Shown here one piece after another: positions 36,259 to 44,127 of a DNA stretch of 64,000 nt. The position numbers and the translations under genes are program-made. Source of the stretch: Pseudomonadota bacterium (lineage in GTDB: Bacteria; Myxococcota_A; Polyangia; GCA-2747355); assembly GCA_016711215.1 (NCBI GenBank), contig JADJTL010000002.1, positions 62,001 to 126,000 on the forward strand. The letters run 5' to 3'. Under the pieces are notes generated by a model. The model was not told the origin of the DNA and searched no databases. It was given only the letters and a program-made list of their open reading frames with translations. Numbering within the stretch: the stretch's first letter is position 1; every line of letters begins with the position of its first letter.

Positions 36259-37188
36259 ATGAGAAACAACGCCCCTTGGAGCAGCCTGCCGGTCGGTTGG
36301 CGGATCAGCTTGAGCCTGGGCCTGGGCCTGGGCCTGAGCGCCGCGCTCACGCTCGGTCTCGGCGCGTGCAAGAAGCAGGAGGGTGCCGCCCCGTCCGCCG
36401 GGCCGAGCGCGCTCACGGGCACCGCCGCACAGGCCGCAGGTGCGCGCGGCGCGGAGGCGGGCGGCAAGGCGATCGCTGGAACGATCACCGAGACGATGGA
36501 CGCCGGCGCCTACACCTACCTCAAACTGGCGACGGCGCAGGGCGAGGTCTGGGCGGCGGTGCGCAAGACGGAGGTCAGCAAGGGCCAGCAGGCCACGGTG
36601 ACTCAGGCGATGCTGATGTCCGACTTCAAGAGCCCGACGCTCAAGCGCACGTTCGAGCGCATCTACTTCGGCGCTCTGGCCGGCGAGGCAGCCTCCCATG
36701 GGCACGGCGGCCGAATGGGCGGGGGCCGAATGGGTGGCGGCATGATGGGTAGCGGCCGAATGGGCGGCGAGCAGGGGCCAAAGGGCGGACCGAGCGCTGA
36801 TGAACTCAAGGTGGCCCACGGTCGCGCGCGCAACGCTCCCAAGCTGGCGTTGAAGGGACCGCTATCCAAGGCCGAGGGACCTGACGCCTTCACGATCGCC
36901 GAGCTGCACGCCAAGCGCGAGGCCCTCGCCGGGAAGACCGTGCGCGTGCGGGGCCAGGTCAGCAAGTTCAACGCCGAGATCATGGACCGCAACTGGCTTC
37001 ATCTGCAGGACGGCAGCGGCTCGAGCGACAAGGCAGACTTCGACCTGACCGTCACGACCAAGGACGCGACCGAGGTCGGCCAGGTGGTGGTCGTCCAGGG
37101 CATCTTGCAGAAGGACCGCGACTTCGGCGCTGGCTACGCCTACCCGCTGATCGTCGAGAGCGCGACGATCAAGACGATCAAGAAGTAG
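36259..37188 (+). CDS. Lipoprotein with two OB-fold-like domains and Gly/Met/His linker
   Basis: ATG at 36259 follows GAGGAG. The signal contains LGLGLGLG repeats and the lipobox LGAC (Cys 37). Residues of about 75-130 (AGTITETMDAGAYTYLKLATAQGEVWAAVRKTEVSKG) resemble a small OB-fold. Residues 215-305 (AGKTVRVRGQVSKFNAEIMDRNWLHLQDGSG ... GQVVVVQGILQKDRDFG) form a second one, like bacterial stand-alone OB-fold proteins. Between them lies a linker rich in HGHGG and GGRMGG units that could bind metal. 309 residues, probably envelope-located; precise role unknown. The htrA gene follows 153 bases later. Confidence 0.8.
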   Translation: MRNNAPWSSLPVGWRISLSLGLGLGLSAALTLGLGACKKQEGAAPSAGPSALTGTAAQAAGARGAEAGGKAIAGTITETMDAGAYTYLKLATAQGEVWAAVRKTEVSKGQQATVTQAMLMSDFKSPTLKRTFERIYFGALAGEAASHGHGGRMGGGRMGGGMMGSGRMGGEQGPKGGPSADELKVAHGRARNAPKLALKGPLSKAEGPDAFTIAELHAKREALAGKTVRVRGQVSKFNAEIMDRNWLHLQDGSGSSDKADFDLTVTTKDATEVGQVVVVQGILQKDRDFGAGYAYPLIVESATIKTIKK

Positions 37189-37341
37189 CCGCCACCCGCG
37201 GCACCGCTGCCGCCAGCGCTCGCCTGCAGGCGGGCAGCGTCGCTCACCCCGGCCCGCGCTCCCTGCGGCGCGGGAATGCGCGACAACCGACCCGGGTTGT
37301 GGGCTCGAGGTTGCTCGTCCTCTAACGATCGGAGGTTCTTC

Positions 37342-38784
37342 GTGCGTCATCAACGCTTGGGAGTGGTGGTCAGCGTGGCCCTCCTGGCCGCAGCTATCGG
37401 CTCCGGGATCGGGATCTACAGCAGCGCCCCGCGCGCGACGCGCTTCAGCTTCAGCGGCCACCCGGCCCTCGCCGCGACGAGCAGCGCGACGGCGCTACCC
37501 TCGATCGCCGATGTCGCCGAGCGCGTGCTTCCGAGCGTCGTCAGCATCGCCTCGACGCGCCGGGCGCAGGGGGGGCCGACGATGGACCCCTTCTTCCGCT
37601 TCTTCTTCGGCGACCGCGAACCACCCGATCAGGTGCAGCGCGGGCTGGGCTCTGGAGTGGTGGTGGACATCGACGGCCGAAAGGTCGTCATCACCAACAA
37701 CCACGTCGTCGGCGGCGCCGACTCGATCGAGGTCTCGCTGGGCGACGACCGCAAGTTCACCGGCCGCTTGCTCGGCACCGACGCCAAGAGCGATCTGGCG
37801 GTGATCGAGCTCAAGGGCGCCAAGGACCTCAGACCGCTGGCGATCGGCGACAGCGCACGGCTGCGGCTGGGCGACATCGTGCTGGCGGCGGGCAGCCCCT
37901 TCGGCCTGAGCCAGACGGTGACGATGGGCATCGTCTCGGCCAAGGGGCGCGCCCGCCTCGGGATCGTCGACTATGAGGACTTCATTCAGACCGACGCCGC
38001 GATCAACCCCGGCAACTCGGGTGGCGCGCTGGTCGACACCGCGGGTCAGCTCGTGGGCATCAACACGGCGATCTTCTCGCGCAGCGGCGGATACCAGGGG
38101 ATCGGCTTTGCCATCCCGACCAAGATGGCGCTGCCGATCGTGCGCAGCCTCGTCAAGACCGGCAAGGTGGTGCGCGGCTATCTTGGCGTGATGATCCAGG
38201 ATGCCCAGCCCGAGATGGCTCGCGCCTTGGGCCTACCGCATACGCACGGCGCGCTGGTGGGTGACGTGGTCGCCGGTGGTCCGGCGGCACGGGCGGGACT
38301 GCGGCGCGGCGACTTCATCGTCAAGCTCGACGGCGAGCCGATCAAGCAGGCCGACCAACTGCGGAACGCGGTAGCGGCGCTGGGCCCGAAGCAGACCGTC
38401 ACCCTGGAGTATCTGCGCGGCGGCAAGGGCCAAAAGGCGCGGGTGCAACTGACCGAGCTCCCGGCCGACGCTGCCGTCGCGCGCCGCGGCGTCGATGCGG
38501 CCAAGGGTGCGCCGGGCCTCTGGGTCGAGCCGCTGACGCCCACCGTCCGCGAGCGCTTCAAGCTCGGCCGCGAGCTGCGTTCGGGGGTCGTGGTGACGCG
38601 CGTCGATGAGCGCAGCGCCGCTGGCCAAGCAGGGCTACGACCTGGCGACGTGATTTTGCAGGTCAATCGAGTTAGTATCGATTCGGTGAGCGGATTCACA
38701 TACCAGTACGAGCGTGCCGCGCAGCGCGTGCTGCTCTTGGTCCACCGCGAAGGCGCGACGTTCTTCCTGCTCCTGCCGAAATAG
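37342..38784 (+). CDS. HtrA/DegP-type periplasmic serine protease
   Basis: GTG start at 37342 with GGAGG six bases upstream; 480 residues. After an N-terminal membrane/signal segment comes a trypsin-like domain with the triad His 121 (TNNHVVGG), Asp 151 (SDLAVI) and Ser 226 (NPGNSGGAL). Two PDZ domains follow (about 265-360 and 400-475; GYLGVMIQDA...GLRRGDFIVKLDG and GLRPGDVILQVN). It degrades or refolds misfolded envelope proteins. No sigma-E-type promoter could be identified. Confidence 0.95.
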   Translation: MRHQRLGVVVSVALLAAAIGSGIGIYSSAPRATRFSFSGHPALAATSSATALPSIADVAERVLPSVVSIASTRRAQGGPTMDPFFRFFFGDREPPDQVQRGLGSGVVVDIDGRKVVITNNHVVGGADSIEVSLGDDRKFTGRLLGTDAKSDLAVIELKGAKDLRPLAIGDSARLRLGDIVLAAGSPFGLSQTVTMGIVSAKGRARLGIVDYEDFIQTDAAINPGNSGGALVDTAGQLVGINTAIFSRSGGYQGIGFAIPTKMALPIVRSLVKTGKVVRGYLGVMIQDAQPEMARALGLPHTHGALVGDVVAGGPAARAGLRRGDFIVKLDGEPIKQADQLRNAVAALGPKQTVTLEYLRGGKGQKARVQLTELPADAAVARRGVDAAKGAPGLWVEPLTPTVRERFKLGRELRSGVVVTRVDERSAAGQAGLRPGDVILQVNRVSIDSVSGFTYQYERAAQRVLLLVHREGATFFLLLPK

Positions 38785-38833
38785 CCTCGAGATTCTGATT
38801 TGCGACCAGGGGCAACGCCCCAGAGGAGGTCAG

Positions 38834-39151
38834 ATGCAGCTCGACACCACGTACCGCGGACTGAGCAACACCGAGTCGGCGACCGCGACTCGGATGCTGG
38901 AGAAGTTCTCGCCGCGCCTGGTCAGGTTGCTCGATGAGCCCAGCTCGCTGCGGGCTGTCGTCGAAAGCGGAGCCGAGCTCAAGGTGACGCTAACGGTCAG
39001 CCAACGACGCGGCGAGCTGACCGCGAGCACCAGTGATCGCGAGCTCGCGACCGCGGTCTCCGACGCCTGCGACAAGCTGCGCGCGCAGCTCGTGCGTCAG
39101 CGCCACCGGCGCGAGGCCGAGCGCCATCGCGCCACCGGCGGCACTGAGTAG
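38834..39151 (+). CDS. Second HPF/RaiA-like ribosome-associated protein
   Basis: ATG at 38834 is preceded by GAGGAGGT. The 105-residue protein (MQLDTTYRGLSNTESATATRM) shows the S30EA pattern: LEKFSPRLVRLLDE, a strand-rich middle and DRELATAVSDACDKLRAQLVRQRHRRE as the last helix. It is more divergent than the copy at 11758-12135 and lacks the HRHHxKG strand. It may bind ribosomes under other conditions. It begins 49 bases after the htrA gene and may be co-transcribed with it. Confidence 0.75.
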   Translation: MQLDTTYRGLSNTESATATRMLEKFSPRLVRLLDEPSSLRAVVESGAELKVTLTVSQRRGELTASTSDRELATAVSDACDKLRAQLVRQRHRREAERHRATGGTE

Positions 39152-39194
39152 CCCGGCGGCGGGGGCCGCCCGCGCAGCGGCGGGCGGCGAATTC

Positions 39195-40301
39195 ATGGTC
39201 ACCCACGCTCGATCGGTGCAGTCCCCATCGGCAGCAGGCTGGGCCGCCTGCCTGCTGCTCCTCGGCGCCTGCATCGGAGCTTCGACCCCGACCCCCGGCG
39301 GCCTCGGCCAACGTTGCAGCGCCAGCAGGCCCTGCGCGAGCCCACTGCAGTGCCGCGACAAGCTCTGCGTGGCCGGGCAGCTCGGTCAGGATGGTTCGCT
39401 GGTCTTCGACGATGGCGGGCTGCGAGCGGAGGCTCGCACGCTCGACGGTGCGGCTGCCCGCTGCGACGGCACGCGCTGCCCGATTCGGGTGACGATCGTC
39501 GCCGACGGCGCCGGGCGCCGCTGGTCCGATGGCACACTGGCGGCGTCGTGCAGCGGCTATCGCCGCCCGGCCGCACCCTACCGCTACGAGGGCGCGATCG
39601 GCGACGGCCTCTACACCGTGCAGCCTGCCGGCCAAAGCGCGTTACCGGTGCACTGCGACATGCAGACGGCTGGCGGCGGCTGGACCCTGGTGCAGCGCAC
39701 GGTCTGGTCCTGGGCGGCCTCGCAGAGCCTGCTGACCGGCTTCGCCGCATTTTGGGAGCAGACGATCGGCGAGGTCGGTGCGCTCGGCAGCGCCTGGCGC
39801 GCCGCGGGCAAGCTGTGGTTGAGCTGGAACGTCGAGCATGAGCTGCTACTGGGCTACACCGCGCGCAAGGCGGCCACCGGCAACGCCTGCGCCACGCTCT
39901 TCTATCGCGGCACAGGCGCCCTGCTGGCCGGCGATCCGGCGCAGGCCACGCTGACCCTGAGCGGGCTCCAGGGCCTCCCCGGCTTCGATAGCTCGGTCTT
40001 CTCGCTCTCGACGACCGACTCGGGGCCCTCGGCGAGCGGCTGTGTCAACGCCGCCAGCGCCGTGCCGTGGTTCTACACGGCCTGCTGCTCGACCTGCCCG
40101 ACGTACCTGGGCGGGTATTGGAACGACGAGCCCCATCCGATGGTCGGTTTCATCGGCACCACGGCGGACCTCAATGGCCACACCACGAACGAGGCCTGCG
40201 GCGCCGACGCGCCGACCAAGAGCGTCGAGCTCGGCGACGTGAACAACCCGCTCGGTCACGCCTTCTTTGGCCTCAATCGCCTCGAGCTCTACCTGCGCTG
40301 A
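39195..40301 (+). CDS. Lipoprotein with fibrinogen-like C-terminal domain
   Basis: 368 residues with lipobox LLGAC (Cys 26). A small Cys-rich segment (QRCSASRPCASPLQCRDKLC) follows. From about residue 130 the sequence reads GDGLYTVQPAG...VHCDMQTAGGGWTLVQR, the opening signature of fibrinogen-related domains, and ends FFGLNRLELYLR. The middle is rich in Trp, Gly and Cys pairs (CCSTC). In animals these domains bind sugars or acetylated ligands. In bacteria they are found in surface proteins of uncertain role, probably adhesion or recognition of glycans. Confidence 0.82.
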   Translation: MVTHARSVQSPSAAGWAACLLLLGACIGASTPTPGGLGQRCSASRPCASPLQCRDKLCVAGQLGQDGSLVFDDGGLRAEARTLDGAAARCDGTRCPIRVTIVADGAGRRWSDGTLAASCSGYRRPAAPYRYEGAIGDGLYTVQPAGQSALPVHCDMQTAGGGWTLVQRTVWSWAASQSLLTGFAAFWEQTIGEVGALGSAWRAAGKLWLSWNVEHELLLGYTARKAATGNACATLFYRGTGALLAGDPAQATLTLSGLQGLPGFDSSVFSLSTTDSGPSASGCVNAASAVPWFYTACCSTCPTYLGGYWNDEPHPMVGFIGTTADLNGHTTNEACGADAPTKSVELGDVNNPLGHAFFGLNRLELYLR

Positions 40302-40329
40302 GGGGCGCTCGCCGACGCGCCCCCAGCCC

Positions 40330-41406
40330 TTACACCCGCAGCTCCGGGAGCCGGCTCCCGAGCAGCGTGGCGAGCGGCGCCAGCTCCGGCAAGCGGGCCA
40401 ACGCCTGGCCGACGTAGCCGAGCGAGCGCGGGATATAGGGCAGGAAGCTCGGGTTGCCGCGCACGCGCTCGATGAAGACGAAGCGACCGGCGTCCTTGAG
40501 CTTGCGTTGCACCGTTTGCAGCCAGAACATCCGCTGCAGCTCGTCGTGCGAGACGGCGGGCGTCGCCCGCGCGTGATAGTGCGCGAGCAGCTCCTCGACC
40601 AAGGGCAGGCCGAGATCGACGTACGAATCGCGCAGCAGTCCGACCAGGTCGTAGACCAGCGGCCCGATCAGCGCATCTTGGAAGTCGATCAGCCGCAGGC
40701 GCGGCTCGCCACCCGCGCCCCTCTGGACCATCAGGTTGCGGCTCTGGTAGTCGCGATGGACCCAGACCGTTGGCAGCGCGAGCAGCAGCTCGACCAGGTG
40801 ATCGAATTGCCCATCGAGCGCGCGGCGCTCGGCCGCGCCCAGGCGCAGACCGCGCTGCGCCTCGAGCAGCCACTCGCGGAAATGCTCGAGCTCCCAGCGC
40901 AGCAGGGCCCCATCAAAGCGCCGCTGGAAGCAAACGCAGTCCTGTGGCGCGCCAGCCGCGTAGCGCTGCAGCGCCAAGAGCAGGTCGATCGCCTGGCGAT
41001 AGAGGCTGCCGCGCGCGGCGTCGTCGGCCGTCGCCACCAGCGCACCGAGCGTCACATCGCCCAGATCCTCGAGCAGCAGCAGGCCGGCCTCACGCAGGTA
41101 GGCGTGGATCGTCGGCACCGGCAGGCCGCCGGCGGCGAGAAAGCGCTGCAGCTCGTAGAAGGGCAGCTCCCGCGGGCGTTCTGCGCCGCTGACCTCGTCG
41201 GAGCGCAGCGGATCGGCGGGCAGCTCCATCACGATCAGCGTGCGTGGCGGCGTCTCCTCGCTGCTGAGCCGATGATAGATCCGCGTCGAGGCATCGCCGA
41301 CCAGCCGGGTCAGGGTGAAGGCCTGCGCGCCCCATAGCGCTGCCAGCGGCGCGGCGAGCGCGTCGCGCAGCGACTCGGGGCTCTTGGGCTGCGCGCTTGA
41401 GGCCAT
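40330..41406 (-). CDS. Aminoglycoside phosphotransferase-fold kinase, AmgK-like
   Basis: 358 residues with an APH/choline-kinase fold. Catalytic loop VHRDYQSRNLMV, metal motif LIDFQDALIGPLVYDLVGLLRDSY, and N-terminal GDASTRIYHRL. The DFQDALxGPxxYDL pattern is that of cell-wall sugar kinases like AmgK, which phosphorylate MurNAc/GlcNAc at C1 during peptidoglycan recycling. The usual partner MurU is not next to it. The start is 27 bases from the divergent rsmG start. Confidence 0.8.
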   Translation of the reverse strand: MASSAQPKSPESLRDALAAPLAALWGAQAFTLTRLVGDASTRIYHRLSSEETPPRTLIVMELPADPLRSDEVSGAERPRELPFYELQRFLAAGGLPVPTIHAYLREAGLLLLEDLGDVTLGALVATADDAARGSLYRQAIDLLLALQRYAAGAPQDCVCFQRRFDGALLRWELEHFREWLLEAQRGLRLGAAERRALDGQFDHLVELLLALPTVWVHRDYQSRNLMVQRGAGGEPRLRLIDFQDALIGPLVYDLVGLLRDSYVDLGLPLVEELLAHYHARATPAVSHDELQRMFWLQTVQRKLKDAGRFVFIERVRGNPSFLPYIPRSLGYVGQALARLPELAPLATLLGSRLPELRV

Positions 41407-41433
41407 CGGCCGCGGGATTATACAGTCGCCGGC

Positions 41434-42093
41434 ATGGCCGACTCAACGCCGCCAACGCTGCTGCGCGCGATTCGCGCCGAGGCCGAGCGACTGAAGCGCC
41501 CGCTGCCGGACGCCCAGCTCGAACGCCTCGGGCAGCTGCACCAGCTCCTGGCCCGCTGGGCTCAACGGATCCGGTTGACGGGGAGCGCCGACGCCGAGGA
41601 GCTGGTGCGCCGCCACCTCGCCGATGCGCTGATGTTGGCCGCCGCCCTGCCAGCGCTGGCGACGCCGCGCTGCGTCGACGTCGGCAGCGGCGGCGGGCTC
41701 CCCGCGCTGCCGCTGGCGATCCTGCGCCCCGAGCTGGCGATCACGATGATCGAGCCGCAGCGCCGCAAGTGCGCGTTTCTGCGCACGGCGATCCATGCGC
41801 TCGCGCTCGAGCGCTGTCAGGTCCTGGAGCAGCGCCTGGAGCAGGTCTCGCTGGCCAAGGTCACGGTCGCCTGGTCGCTGGCGACCTTCGCGCCCGAGGT
41901 CTGGCTGCGGCGCGCCCTGCCGCTGCTGACGGCGGACGGCCTGGCGGTGGCCTTCGTCGTGCGACCCGAGCTATTGGGCCCGCCACCGGCGGGCTTGGTG
42001 CCCTACGCGACCAAGCGATACGCGCTGGCGGACGGGACGCCGCGCGCGCTGCTGCTGCTCCGGCGCTGCGAGGATGCCGATGCACGAGCCTGA
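41434..42093 (+). CDS. rsmG: 16S rRNA (guanine-527-N7)-methyltransferase RsmG (GidB)
   Basis: 219 residues with the RsmG layout: N-terminal helices (LGQLHQLLARWAQRIRLTGS), the SAM-binding motif DVGSGGGLPALPLAI, IEPQRRKCAFLR and a region ending SLATFAPEVWL. It methylates N7 of G527 in 16S rRNA. The sequence is somewhat divergent from canonical members. It overlaps the class II aldolase gene by 20 bases. Confidence 0.85.
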   Translation: MADSTPPTLLRAIRAEAERLKRPLPDAQLERLGQLHQLLARWAQRIRLTGSADAEELVRRHLADALMLAAALPALATPRCVDVGSGGGLPALPLAILRPELAITMIEPQRRKCAFLRTAIHALALERCQVLEQRLEQVSLAKVTVAWSLATFAPEVWLRRALPLLTADGLAVAFVVRPELLGPPPAGLVPYATKRYALADGTPRALLLLRRCEDADARA

Positions 42094-42745
42094 GGGCCTG
42101 ACCCACTTTCGCTCGCTGCATCAGGACGCGCGCCTCGAGGCGTCGGTGCTCGAGCGGCGGGCGCCCGCGCTCTTGGCCTGGCGCCGGCTCTTGCACCAAC
42201 TTGCGCTGATCGGCCAACGACCCGAGCGCTATGGCGGCCTCGGCTTCGGCAACCTCAGCCTGCGGCTGGCTCCCCTGCAAGCGGCGGTCGGGGCGCGCGC
42301 CTTTCTGATCACGGGCACGCAGACCGGCGAACCCGAGCGCCTGCCCGCCGATCGACTCTGCGTCGTCACGCGCTACGCCCTGGCGCGGAACACGATCTAC
42401 AGCCGCGGCCCCGTGCGCCCCTCCTCCGAGGCGCTGACGCATGGCGCGATCTACGACCTCTCACCGCGCATCGCGGCGGTGCTTCACGTCCACGCGCCGG
42501 TGATCTGGCGCCAGACGAGAGCGCTGAGGCTGCCGCAGACCCCCACCGACGTCGGCTACGGCACGGTCGAGATGGCCCGGGCGGTGCAGCGTCTCTACGA
42601 CGAAGGCGGGCGCGGTCGACCTCGGGTCTGGAGCATGGCGGGACACGAGGACGGCGTGCTCGCCTGGGGATGCGACCTGAACCAGGCCGGGGCCGCGCTG
42701 CTGCGGCAGCTCGCACGCGCCTATGCGCTGGCAGCCGAGCGCTGA
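42074..42745 (+). CDS. Class II aldolase/adducin family protein
   Basis: 223 residues, overlapping the end of rsmG; a start two codons later (42080) is also possible. Motifs: GGLGFGNLSLR, ITGTQTGE, RPSSEALTHGAIYD (catalytic Glu region) and VLHVHAPVIW with two putative zinc His. Members cleave or epimerise sugar phosphates or dehydrate methylthioribulose phosphate; the substrate here is unknown. The GFGNLS and LTHG motifs suggest a working active site. Confidence 0.85.
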   Translation: MPMHEPEGLTHFRSLHQDARLEASVLERRAPALLAWRRLLHQLALIGQRPERYGGLGFGNLSLRLAPLQAAVGARAFLITGTQTGEPERLPADRLCVVTRYALARNTIYSRGPVRPSSEALTHGAIYDLSPRIAAVLHVHAPVIWRQTRALRLPQTPTDVGYGTVEMARAVQRLYDEGGRGRPRVWSMAGHEDGVLAWGCDLNQAGAALLRQLARAYALAAER

Positions 42746-42823
42746 CGCCGCAGCGCGCGAGGCGTTAGCGAGCCCGCCCTGCCCTCGCGGGCGGTCAGGC
42801 CGGAGACGCGACCTGCGCCGCGC

Positions 42824-43288
42824 TCAGAGCTTCGACTGCTCGTACTTGTCGAGCCCGAGGCGCCGAATCAAATCGAGCTGGGTCTCGATCCAATCGATAT
42901 GCTTCTCCTCGTCGTCGAGGATGCGGCGAAAGAGGTCGCGGCTGACGTAGTCGCCGACCTGCTCACAGTCGGCGATCGCCCGCTTCAGGTCGCCCACGGC
43001 CTTATGCTCGAGCATCAAGTCGCCCTCGAGCGCGCCCTTGCTGTCGGCGCCGATGTGGAGCTTACCGAGCAGCTCCATATGCGGCTTGCCCTCGAGCAGG
43101 AGGATGCGCTCGATCAGCCAATCGGCGTGATGCATCTCCTCGATCGACTCCTTCTGCAGCTGAGCGCCGAGCTGAAGCAGACCCCAGTTGTTGAGCATGC
43201 GCGAATGCAGGAAGTACTGATTGATCGCCGTCAGCTCGTTGCGCAAGGCGGTATTGAGATGCTCGATGACGCCGCTGTCGCCCTTCAT
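42824..43288 (-). CDS. bfr: Bacterioferritin
   Basis: ATG at 43288 with GGAGAGG upstream; 154 residues, the usual length. Ferroxidase ligands are visible: Glu in LRNELTAINQYFLHSRM, Glu/His in SIEEMHHADWLIERI, and Glu/Glu/His in RRILDDEEKHIDWIETQ. Heme-ligand Met is expected within IEEMHHAD. It stores iron as ferric mineral and detoxifies ferrous iron and peroxide. The start region sits against a 12-bp repeat array. Confidence 0.95.
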   Translation of the reverse strand: MKGDSGVIEHLNTALRNELTAINQYFLHSRMLNNWGLLQLGAQLQKESIEEMHHADWLIERILLLEGKPHMELLGKLHIGADSKGALEGDLMLEHKAVGDLKRAIADCEQVGDYVSRDLFRRILDDEEKHIDWIETQLDLIRRLGLDKYEQSKL

Positions 43289-43300
43289 GTTGGTACCTCT

Positions 43301-43360
43301 CCTTCGTTGAGTCCTTCGTCGAGTCCTTCGTTGAGTCCTTCGTTGAGTCCTTCGTTGAGC
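43301..43360. repeat. 12-bp tandem repeat, five copies, at the bfr leader
   Basis: Five copies of ccttcgttgagt (one with a T-to-C change, the last ending gagc), read as actcaacgaagg on the bfr strand. The copy nearest the gene runs into the bfr Shine-Dalgarno sequence (43296-43302). Copy-number changes would alter promoter-to-RBS distance. Confidence 0.85.
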
Positions 43361-43509
43361 GGGCACGCTAGCACAGGCGCGCAGCGAGGAGGGCAGCGAC
43401 GCTCGGCGAGCGAGTCAAGGGCGAGAGGCGAAGGTCGGCCAATGAGCGATCGGCCAATGAGCTGCGGGCCACGCGCTGCAAACCACGCGCTGCGAGGCGG
43501 CGTGCCGCC

Positions 43510-44127
43510 CTAGCCGAAGCGCAGGAGCACCGCCCAGATTGCGGCGCCCACCAGCAGCACGCCGACGGCGACCTGCATCACCAGCCACCGGCGCTCGAGG
43601 CGCGAGCGCGCGGCCCGGCCCGTCAGTGAGGTGCTGGAGGGGAGAAAGTCGTCGCCGTTGAAAGTGTAACCGTTGAAGGTGTCACCGGGCGCGCCCGGCG
43701 ACCAGGTGCCCGATTCGCAGAAGGGGTCGATCGCCAGCGCGGAGAGACCTGAGGGCTCGGTTCGCGTGCGTAGGCGGTTGACGAGGGTATCGACGGCGGT
43801 GCGTACCGCCGCGCTGAGGTCCTCGAACTGCAGCCCCATGCCGGTCGGACGGCCCGCGTCCTGCGCGGCCTGGACCCAGGCGACGCGGCAGGGCACCGCG
43901 AGCGGCTCGCGCGGCGTGAAGAGCAGCCGACAGGTCACGCGCTCGCCGACCGCATGCGGCGCACAGCCGGCGACAAAGAGCCCGCCGACGCTGAGGTTGA
44001 GCGCCGTCGCGGGCAAGGCTGGCGCGCCGGCGCTCCAGTTGAGCGCCACCGGCTCGCTGAGCAGCACGCGGAGCTGCCGACGCCGTTCGTTTCCAGTTTC
44101 GAGCATCGTGGGGAAGAGCAGTGTCAT
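43510..44127 (-). CDS. PilZ-domain protein with C-terminal membrane anchor
   Basis: The start at 44127 overlaps the protease stop (ATGA); 205 residues. The N-terminal PilZ domain has NERRRQLRVLLSEPVALNW (RxxxR-like), ATALNLSVGGLFV (D/NxSxxG) and GMGLQFEDL. A Pro/Gly/Ser linker follows, then a hydrophobic helix near the C-terminus (WLVMQVAVGVLLVGAAIWAVLL). It likely binds cyclic-di-GMP at the membrane. It is translationally coupled to the MYXO-CTERM protease. Confidence 0.85.
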   Translation of the reverse strand: MTLLFPTMLETGNERRRQLRVLLSEPVALNWSAGAPALPATALNLSVGGLFVAGCAPHAVGERVTCRLLFTPREPLAVPCRVAWVQAAQDAGRPTGMGLQFEDLSAAVRTAVDTLVNRLRTRTEPSGLSALAIDPFCESGTWSPGAPGDTFNGYTFNGDDFLPSSTSLTGRAARSRLERRWLVMQVAVGVLLVGAAIWAVLLRFG

